NCBI GenBank assembly: GCA_046546095.1
Contig: JBKGYK010000024.1
Location: forward strand, 1-39,124
Origin: JAQIBY01 sp046546095
Lineage (GTDB): Bacteria; Bacteroidota; Bacteroidia; Bacteroidales; ML635J-15
Length of the DNA stretch: 39,124 nt
Direction: 5' to 3'
Shown here: positions 33,325 through 39,124 of the stretch, in pieces
Layout: the number at the start of each line of letters is the position of its first letter
Numbering within the stretch: position 1 is the first letter of the stretch
Notes under the pieces: generated by a model
Told to the model about the DNA's origin: nothing
The model's database searches: none
What the model saw: the letters and a program-made list of their open reading frames with translations, nothing else
Made by a program: the position numbers and the translations under genes

Positions 33325-35085
33325 ATGTGCGGTATCAATGGTGTCTGGCATTCCAAACAAAAAATAAACAAAACACACTTTATTCTCTCCCGTGACAGTA
33401 TGCGTCACCGCGGGCCGGATGATGCCGGCTTATGGTTCAATGAAGATGAGAGCATTGGTTTTGGGCACCGCAGACTGGCCTTTATGGATCTGTCGGAAAG
33501 CGGCAGGCAACCCATGCAGACCAGCGACGGTTCTGTGATTGTTACAGTCAATGGTGAAATCTACAACTATCCCGAATTGAAAAGTAAACTGGAAGGAAAA
33601 GGCTACCGCTTTTTCAGTCGCTCCGATTCTGAAGTGTTGCTTTATGCCTGGCAGGAATGGCATACCGGCATGCTGGAAAAGCTCAACGGTATGTTTGCTT
33701 TTGCATTATATGACTTAAAACGTAATGAGCTGCTGCTTGCCAGAGACCGTTTTGGCATTAAACCGCTTTATTATCACAGAGATGCTGATAATCTGATATT
33801 TGCATCGGAAATAAAGGCCATCATTAAATACGCCCCTGAGCTCAAAACCATCCGTCCGGAATCCATAGCAGATTATTTTAGCTACAGGTACATACCTTCG
33901 CCACACAGCATGTATGAATCCATCAAAAAACTGGAACCTGCCTCCTTTTTGCTCATAGGAAATAATGCAGAGATTACTAAAAAATACTGGACGCCTCCGG
34001 AAAATACGATTCACTTGCCGCAATCTGTGATTACCGAAAAAATCCATGAGTTACTGAATCGTTCTGTACGCATGCACACGCAAAGCGATGTACCTGTAGG
34101 CGCTTTTCTCAGTGGAGGCTATGATTCCTCTGCAATCGTTAGCTTACTGTATGACAACAAGATAAATGCCAACACTTATAGTATAGGTTTCAGCAACTGG
34201 AAGAAGTCGGAAGACCAATATGCAAAACGGGTTGCAGAAGCATTTGACATGCCGCACTTCAGCAAAATCGCTGACAGAAACCATCTGGAGATGCTGGACA
34301 AGCTCATGGAGCACTACGATGAACCCATTGCTGATATTTCCATTCTTCCCACCTGGCTTGTTAGTGAACTGGCATCCGAAAGAAATAAAGCTGTGCTGTC
34401 CGGTGAAGGTGCTGATGAGCTTTTTGGCGGGTATACCTGGCATTACGAAAATTTATTGGCACAAAAAAAAGAAGCTCATATATGGCATAAAAACCCTTCT
34501 GTTCCTCCTTTTTCAGTGGAAGCATACAGCAGGGCCATGGCTATGGGACATATCAGAAAACCCGGACTTGAGCAGCTTTTAACCGGCGATTTCCGGGACA
34601 GTATTCCTGAGGACAGCGATTGGTTTTACCGGCAAAATGCCTCAGGCAAACCCAATGCCAACCGTTTCAGACGTATGGACCTTCGCTGCTTCATGGGCGA
34701 ACTTGTACTGACCAAAGTGGACAGAGCCAGTATGGCACACAGTCTGGAAGTACGTGTGCCCTTTCTGGAGAATGAGCTGGCTGATTTCATGCTTCGTTTA
34801 TCACCAAAGCAGGTATACAAAAGCGGCGTTCAGAAATTCCAGCTTTACCAAATCATAAAAAACAAAATGCCACGCGAAATTCTGCAACGCAAAAAGCAGG
34901 GTTTTGTCGGTCCGGACAGGTATTACCGCAGCGCAAAATGGTACGCCGGCATCATCAGTGCATCCGAACTGGTGGCAGATGGGATAATCAGAAAAAGCGA
35001 GCTCAAACACTATCTGGACAATCACATGTACTGGAAACTCTGGAAGTTTGCCGTACTTGAAAACTGGTATAAAAGATGGATGTAA
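33325..35085 (+). CDS. asnB: AsnB-type glutamine-hydrolysing amidotransferase
   Basis: 586 residues. The first Met is followed by Cys2 (MCGINGVWHS), the N-terminal nucleophile of class II glutamine amidotransferases. RHRGPDD and GEIYNYPELK complete the glutaminase domain (1 to about 200). The synthetase domain has the pyrophosphatase motif SGGYDSS and the second motif GEGADELFGGY. It has the complete architecture to make an amide from a carboxylate with Gln and ATP. Related enzymes occur in surface-polysaccharide and natural-product loci, where they amidate substrates other than aspartate. It follows the phosphopantetheinyl transferase by 11 bp and overlaps the next gene by 10 nt. Ordinary asparagine synthesis cannot be excluded. 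Confidence 0.93.
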   Translation: MCGINGVWHSKQKINKTHFILSRDSMRHRGPDDAGLWFNEDESIGFGHRRLAFMDLSESGRQPMQTSDGSVIVTVNGEIYNYPELKSKLEGKGYRFFSRSDSEVLLYAWQEWHTGMLEKLNGMFAFALYDLKRNELLLARDRFGIKPLYYHRDADNLIFASEIKAIIKYAPELKTIRPESIADYFSYRYIPSPHSMYESIKKLEPASFLLIGNNAEITKKYWTPPENTIHLPQSVITEKIHELLNRSVRMHTQSDVPVGAFLSGGYDSSAIVSLLYDNKINANTYSIGFSNWKKSEDQYAKRVAEAFDMPHFSKIADRNHLEMLDKLMEHYDEPIADISILPTWLVSELASERNKAVLSGEGADELFGGYTWHYENLLAQKKEAHIWHKNPSVPPFSVEAYSRAMAMGHIRKPGLEQLLTGDFRDSIPEDSDWFYRQNASGKPNANRFRRMDLRCFMGELVLTKVDRASMAHSLEVRVPFLENELADFMLRLSPKQVYKSGVQKFQLYQIIKNKMPREILQRKKQGFVGPDRYYRSAKWYAGIISASELVADGIIRKSELKHYLDNHMYWKLWKFAVLENWYKRWM

Positions 35086-36485
35086 GGCCGGGAATTTTCT
35101 TTACGGCACTGCTTTTTGCCTTCACTTGCAAACCAGACAGGCCTGTTAACCAACCTGATTTTTCATACAATCAGGAATTCAATCAAAGCCATTCTGATTT
35201 GCAATATTACGGTTACAGTATCAAAAATACAGGCAATAAAAAGCAGGCAATCCGCTGGACCAGCAAGCACGGACCGTGGATGGAGGAATCAGAGCTGAAA
35301 AAAGCGGTTAAATCCATAAAAATCAGTCCCGGCCTGCCGGTTGAAGACAGCCTTGCAGTAAAAGCCTGGGAATTTGTCAACACATACACAGAGCATAAAC
35401 ACAACCAGCAACCAAAGCTCTTTTCTTACTCGCCCGTGTATCTCCTCAATTCATCCGGAGGCGGACTGTGTTCTCACCGAAATGCTCTTTTATGTCAGCT
35501 TTGGCAGACACTTGGCTATCAGGCAAGATGCGTGGAGCTGCAGGGCCATGTGGTGGCAGAAGTGTGGTACAAAGAAGCCTGGCACATGTATGACGCTGAT
35601 TTTGGCCTGTTTTTCACGACAGACAGCGGACAAGTGGCCAGCGTTTCGGAGCTGGAATCATGCATCCGTCAATGCGATATGATGCAATCTGCCTGTGCTG
35701 AGGGAATTCAGAATCAGGTGATCAGATATTATCCTTACGGTTACTACCATTGGTTTGAAAGCCGCAGTGACAACCGTTTGAACAACTGGTTTACTCAAAA
35801 CACCGCACGCGCAGATCTGTGGCTCGATTTGCCTCCCGGGGCAGAATTCAGATATCCGGCCAAAACCGGAGATACGTATGATTCGCATTACGCGGAATTG
35901 ATTTTTACAAGGCAGTTTACCGGCATGCTGCACCTGCCCTTTCTGGTGAAAACCCATTCAGAATTGATGCTCATCTCACCCGCCGGATTGCAAAGCGGTC
36001 TGTTTTTCGCATCCGGAGAGGGAAGAATTTTGATGACAGTCAATCCCTTGTTGTTGACAGATGCATCAGAGCCAAATCTGAACCTGAGAAAATCATTAAA
36101 CAACCCACTGCAGGTAAGCTTTTTCACGCACAACAGCAAGCCGGATTTCAATCAATCACCTGACATTTTTAAAAACGACAGCCTGTTGAAAAACTGGCTG
36201 CTTGAAAACCCGGCCTTTGCGGACACTGCTCACATCCATGATTTACAAAGCCTGCAGGCATTTTACAGGAGCATTGGAGACCGGATATATCCCGGGAAAA
36301 AACGCATGTTGCAGGCAGAAGAGCGCATCATGCAGGTTGACAGCCTGCTGACAAGTTACCAAATGGACAAATCAGCATTTTACCAGACACTCAATCAGCC
36401 ATTTTCGCTGGCAATAATGGCCGCGGTGCTATTCAATTGCAATCCGGATGAAACTGAGGCATTGCTGAGGATGCATGGGGATTGA
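35076..36485 (+). CDS. Transglutaminase-fold lipoprotein, putative cysteine protease or acyltransferase
   Basis: 469 residues. The N-terminus has a hydrophobic stretch ending at Cys18 (LLFAFTCKPD), a degenerate lipobox, so it is probably a lipoprotein. Residues about 95-180 are a transglutaminase-like core with the triad Cys132 (GGGLCSHRNALL), His158 (LQGHVVAEVWY) and Asp173 (MYDADFG). The fold catalyses peptide cleavage or acyl transfer to amines. The rest (about 190-469) is mixed beta and helical with no recognised family, including a Tyr-rich YYPYGYYHWFES segment. Its overlap with asnB and position at the end of the operon suggest processing or maturation of the product in the periplasm. 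Substrate is unknown. Confidence 0.7.
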   Translation: MDVRPGIFFTALLFAFTCKPDRPVNQPDFSYNQEFNQSHSDLQYYGYSIKNTGNKKQAIRWTSKHGPWMEESELKKAVKSIKISPGLPVEDSLAVKAWEFVNTYTEHKHNQQPKLFSYSPVYLLNSSGGGLCSHRNALLCQLWQTLGYQARCVELQGHVVAEVWYKEAWHMYDADFGLFFTTDSGQVASVSELESCIRQCDMMQSACAEGIQNQVIRYYPYGYYHWFESRSDNRLNNWFTQNTARADLWLDLPPGAEFRYPAKTGDTYDSHYAELIFTRQFTGMLHLPFLVKTHSELMLISPAGLQSGLFFASGEGRILMTVNPLLLTDASEPNLNLRKSLNNPLQVSFFTHNSKPDFNQSPDIFKNDSLLKNWLLENPAFADTAHIHDLQSLQAFYRSIGDRIYPGKKRMLQAEERIMQVDSLLTSYQMDKSAFYQTLNQPFSLAIMAAVLFNCNPDETEALLRMHGD

Positions 36486-36810
36486 ACTGGAAAACCTGCT
36501 TATCACAATGCTTATAGTGAGATATCTCAATTCTGTTGGCCAATAATCACTATTATTTCAACCCAAGACACATTGATCCTGCAATAAGTACCACCTGATT
36601 GGCAAACATAAGGTCAGCACCACTTACAATTATGGCCTGCCGTTTGAAAAGAAAATGCTAAGCGTCCAATGATTTCAATCAATTGCCATTTGGATTCGTG
36701 TTTCATTCTAAAACAGATGAGCATATTATTGCATCTTTCATAATCATATTGCCACAATGACATAAATGTCTGTCTGGATTTGGATGCATAAAATTACATC
36801 GAAATATGAT
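36486..36810. other. Intergenic region without a recognised gene
   Basis: About 325 bp with stops in all frames and no ORF above about 35 codons. A GAGATATCTC palindrome near the left end is not followed by a T-run. On the minus strand a short frame reads LCHCGNM, which might be a remnant, but nothing can be supported. Confidence 0.5.
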
Positions 36811-37692
36811 TCAATAAATCACGATTTTTCTGGTCGATGCAAAGGTTTTGCTTTTAATTGTTATCAAATAGACTCCCGGTTCAAAATCATTACTGTTAAT
36901 TTCAACATCATCCATTGAATTCAATTCTTTTTGCCGTATGATTTGTCCCTGCAGGTTACAAATAATAATGCTGGCAGTAGATTTATCAAATTCAGAAACA
37001 TTTATATACGCAATTCCATTGACCGGATTTGGTGTTATGGTAAAAGATTTCCTCTCTGGTTTATTCTCTTCAATTCCATTGTATATATGATAACATGTAT
37101 TGTACCCTTCCTTTTGATACAACAATTCCCCGTTCTTTTTTGCACATAACAAACTCTTAATGTCTGTCCCGGTTAAACCATCAATATTATAAGGGAACCC
37201 ATTTAAGCTTCCGATATCCTCAATCCACTCTGTTTCATATTTATAGTCTAAAATTTCCATTTTCAGCCTTCTCCGGTACTCCCCTCCAATGTAAACATAA
37301 TCAATATCTGTAACTTTCATACTTACGGTTGAATTTCCATCTGCCGAACCAACCTCCATAACATCACCGACATGAGCATTAAAATCCAATACTATGTACT
37401 CTGGCGTATTTACTCCATTTCTAAAATACACGGTACCTTCAGGGTATTCCCGGGCAAACCCCATGCGCCTCCAGTCTGACTGATCTTCCCGATATGTGTA
37501 GAGTATACTTTTATATACGGTATCATTGATGGTTGTATCCTTCCCAACAATTGTGAATCTTGTATAATGGTAATATGGATTATAATCATAAAAATGGAGT
37601 ATACTCCAAACCCTGCTTGTATCAAGGATTTCCTGAGAATAGCAACTGATAGCCAGAAAAGCAGCAAAAAATACAATCACAATTCGCTTCAT
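36811..37692 (-). CDS. T9SS-secreted protein of unknown function
   Basis: 293 residues. Signal peptide (VFFAAFLAISCYSQ) plus a T9SS type A sorting domain in the last 75 residues (ITPNPVNGIAYI, then IICNLQGQIIRQKE and a terminal GVYLITIKS with basic RKIVIY). The middle is beta-rich. The segment LLCAKKNGELLYQKEGYNTC near residue 190 is closely repeated in the T9SS gene at the right edge (LLC.K.N..LLY....YNTC), so they are paralogs. The sorting domain indicates secretion through the outer membrane. No catalytic motif is seen. Confidence 0.82.
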   Translation of the reverse strand: MKRIVIVFFAAFLAISCYSQEILDTSRVWSILHFYDYNPYYHYTRFTIVGKDTTINDTVYKSILYTYREDQSDWRRMGFAREYPEGTVYFRNGVNTPEYIVLDFNAHVGDVMEVGSADGNSTVSMKVTDIDYVYIGGEYRRRLKMEILDYKYETEWIEDIGSLNGFPYNIDGLTGTDIKSLLCAKKNGELLYQKEGYNTCYHIYNGIEENKPERKSFTITPNPVNGIAYINVSEFDKSTASIIICNLQGQIIRQKELNSMDDVEINSNDFEPGVYLITIKSKTFASTRKIVIY

Positions 37693-38041
37693 AGTTAATT
37701 CGTTTTATACAGAGCTGCAAAACTGTTTATATCAGACAAGCATGTCTACCGTAAAACACTATAATTCCGGCGTTCATGCACCGCTTGGCGGCAATATTGT
37801 TGTTATTGTGTATTAATATTGGCGATAAGGTAAAACATAAATGCAGATTCTGGATTAGTTTTGTCAAAAATATAGATGTTTCTTATGAAATGCAAAATAA
37901 ATAATGACTTTTTACTTTAAGGTTATGCTATTTATAAATGTATGCTTTTTCTAGAATTCAACGCAAAAACCTTGCATTTATAATTTTAGGTAATGATATA
38001 AGTCCTTGACTTTTATTGCGTTTAGTGTTTTTCAGCAGAGC

Positions 38042-38086
38042 CTACGTTAGTAATCCGGCAACAAACAATAAAATTATCATTTTCAT
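38042..38086 (-). pseudogene. Truncated signal-peptide remnant of a T9SS-protein paralog
   Basis: On the minus strand the ATG at 38086 starts MKMIILLFVAGLLT and then stops after 14 codons. This is signal-peptide-like. Its start codon sits at the same position within the 54-nt repeat as the start of the right-edge gene. No downstream coding continuation is seen. It is best read as the 5' end of a lost family member. Confidence 0.5.
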
Positions 38087-38134
38087 AGGTTCAGTATTTT
38101 TTTGAATTTACAATCTCATCCCCTATCCCTGAAC
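38081..38134 (-). repeat. Direct repeat copy A (leader of T9SS genes)
   Basis: 54 nt with three mismatches to copy B. It covers the first bases of the reading frame and about 48 nt upstream, including TAAATTCA and a GTTCAGGGAT block. It is the control region of a lost or moved gene. Confidence 0.85.
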
Positions 38135-38200
38135 TCAGACTTTTTTGAAGAATTAAAAATTCTCACTATACCACCCATACTAGTGATCGTGGAAGCAATT

Positions 38201-39076
38201 TTATTCCTTAATTACTTTGGAAACAAGAGCACCATCTGCGGTAATGATTTTTAGTAAGTACATGCCTGGTTGAATGTTTTGTAAATCCAGCTTATACTGT
38301 TTTTTTTCAACGTCTTTTGCAAGCAATATCATGCCTTTGCTGTCGTACAACTCTAATTTTTGCATGGCATCAGCATTTACAGTAAGTTTAGATTTGCATG
38401 GGTTTGGATATACCCTAACCTCTGGTTTAATTTGATCTGAAACGTTCACATAAGGTAAAAAACAGGTGTTATAGTTACTGTTCATGTACAACAAGTCGTC
38501 ATTCTGTTTGCTACATAATAATTCATAATCCTGATCCCAGGTATAACGGTAAAAACCACTATACAACAACCCAAAATTACTTCCGAAGGCTTCATACCAT
38601 TGCTCCACAGGATAGCCCGTATTGTAATCAATGAAGGTGATGCGTTTTGTGTAGGTTCCGTTATCAATCAGTACACTGTCAACAGCATCAACAACAAGGT
38701 CGTATTCATAATCAAACCCTAAAATCCCGGTGGTAGTAAATGTATCCTCAGGCTGCAGATTGAAATCATACAACAAGCGTTCTTCATAGAAATCGCCGCT
38801 GTAATAAACTTTTTTCGAGGAATCCATCCTCAGTGCGCCCTGAATGCCATAATTCTGGCCGGTTGTATCCAGTGCAGTTTTGATAATTTTATAATCCATG
38901 TCATTAAAGGTGGTATCACCCTCAATTTTCAGCAGGCGTGTTCGCCAGGAGGTTTCCATTGGACCGTAATAACCATGCCAGACACTCCAGCTCATGCCAT
39001 CATCCACCACAGTCTGGGAGATGGAAAACTGACTTAAGAAGCTTAATACAAAACAAAAAATCAAAATCTTTTTCAT
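38201..39076 (-). CDS. T9SS-secreted protein, paralog of the 36811-37692 gene
   Basis: 291 residues. Signal peptide (ILIFCFVLSFLSQFSISQ) and a T9SS type A sorting domain with YPNPCKSKLTV, LELYDSKGM and GMYLLKIITA, ending SKVIKE. It shares with the other T9SS gene the order SWSVWHGYYG/WSILHFYDY, GDTTFND/KDTTINDT, then LLCSKQNDDLLYMNSNYNTC. Both are therefore members of one expanded family of secreted proteins in this strain. The gene lies on the edge of the window and its upstream leader is the right copy of the direct repeat. Confidence 0.82.
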   Translation of the reverse strand: MKKILIFCFVLSFLSQFSISQTVVDDGMSWSVWHGYYGPMETSWRTRLLKIEGDTTFNDMDYKIIKTALDTTGQNYGIQGALRMDSSKKVYYSGDFYEERLLYDFNLQPEDTFTTTGILGFDYEYDLVVDAVDSVLIDNGTYTKRITFIDYNTGYPVEQWYEAFGSNFGLLYSGFYRYTWDQDYELLCSKQNDDLLYMNSNYNTCFLPYVNVSDQIKPEVRVYPNPCKSKLTVNADAMQKLELYDSKGMILLAKDVEKKQYKLDLQNIQPGMYLLKIITADGALVSKVIKE

Positions 39077-39124
39077 AGGTTTAGTATTTTTTTGAATTTA
39101 CAATCTCATTCCTTATCCCTGAAC
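39071..39124 (-). repeat. Direct repeat copy B (leader of the right-edge T9SS gene)
   Basis: 54 nt ending at the window edge, so the repeat may extend further. It contains the start codon and about 48 nt of upstream sequence of the right-edge gene. Confidence 0.85.

Larger units (their letters stand above)
37693..38200. other. Gene-free region with a duplicated leader and truncated signal peptide
   Basis: 508 bp between two paralogous minus-strand T9SS genes. It contains the left copy of a 54-nt repeat and a short signal-peptide remnant, but no intact ORF. It is AT-rich. The origin is probably deletion or recombination among tandem paralogs. Confidence 0.6.

Noticed and set aside
33325..36485. 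Lasso-peptide biosynthesis
   Set aside because: AsnB has the complete glutaminase domain with Cys2, the transglutaminase is a long exported protein, and there is no precursor peptide or RRE gene.
36486..36810. Degraded transposase or zinc-ribbon gene
   Set aside because: Only a few cysteines in one short interrupted frame; no terminal repeats and no recognisable core.

Overview
The window looks like a chromosomal segment of a Bacteroidota bacterium, probably class Bacteroidia. The evidence is type IX secretion (T9SS) C-terminal sorting domains on three secreted proteins, a MoxR/Bat aerotolerance operon, many signal-peptide outer-membrane beta-barrels, sparse Shine-Dalgarno sites, and -7 boxes of the Bacteroidota TAnnTTTG type. 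No rRNA, tRNA, CRISPR array or complete insertion sequence was recognised.

Layout. 1-3109: four co-directional beta-barrel genes, the first cut by the window edge; the last three are probably paralogs. 3139-5858 (minus): an S41 carboxy-terminal protease followed by PnuC and a NadR-like nicotinamide riboside kinase, i.e. vitamin B3 uptake plus trapping by phosphorylation. 6064-8532: a Memo-AMMECR1 fusion and its partner radical SAM enzyme, a conserved but poorly understood trio. 8539-14404: RNase Z, an orphan NarL-type response regulator, a PhnP-like metallo-beta-lactamase protein with a TTG start, a DUF819 membrane protein, a bleomycin-hydrolase-family protease and a small exported protein. 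14481-16199: a large T9SS cargo protein. 16435-23085 (minus): moxR, DUF58, a BatD/DUF4381-like membrane protein, batA, batB and batC. Between moxR and DUF58 sits an insertion with one four-helix-bundle (S23/IVP) gene, bounded by inverted 43-nt arrays of TYAGGKG-like heptamers.

23254-36485 is the most interesting part: an apparently dedicated biosynthesis and export locus. A Wzm/Wzt-like ABC exporter is followed by two radical SAM enzymes (one with a methylthiotransferase two-cluster layout but too short for a TRAM domain, one with a Cys-rich tail), a SAM methyltransferase, and a UbiA-type prenyltransferase on the opposite strand. A GT8-like glycosyltransferase comes next. Then a tightly packed block encodes a FabZ-like dehydratase, a FabF-like ketosynthase, an acyl carrier protein, a phosphopantetheinyl transferase, a full-length AsnB-type amidotransferase and a transglutaminase-fold lipoprotein. 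I do not recognise this combination. The simplest reading is a short acyl or polyketide chain made on a dedicated carrier, amidated, possibly methylated, prenylated and glycosylated, then exported. The product cannot be deduced from sequence alone.

36486-39124: mostly low-coding DNA plus two paralogous T9SS proteins. A duplicated 54-nt leader carrying a start codon and a truncated signal peptide suggests a third family member was lost.
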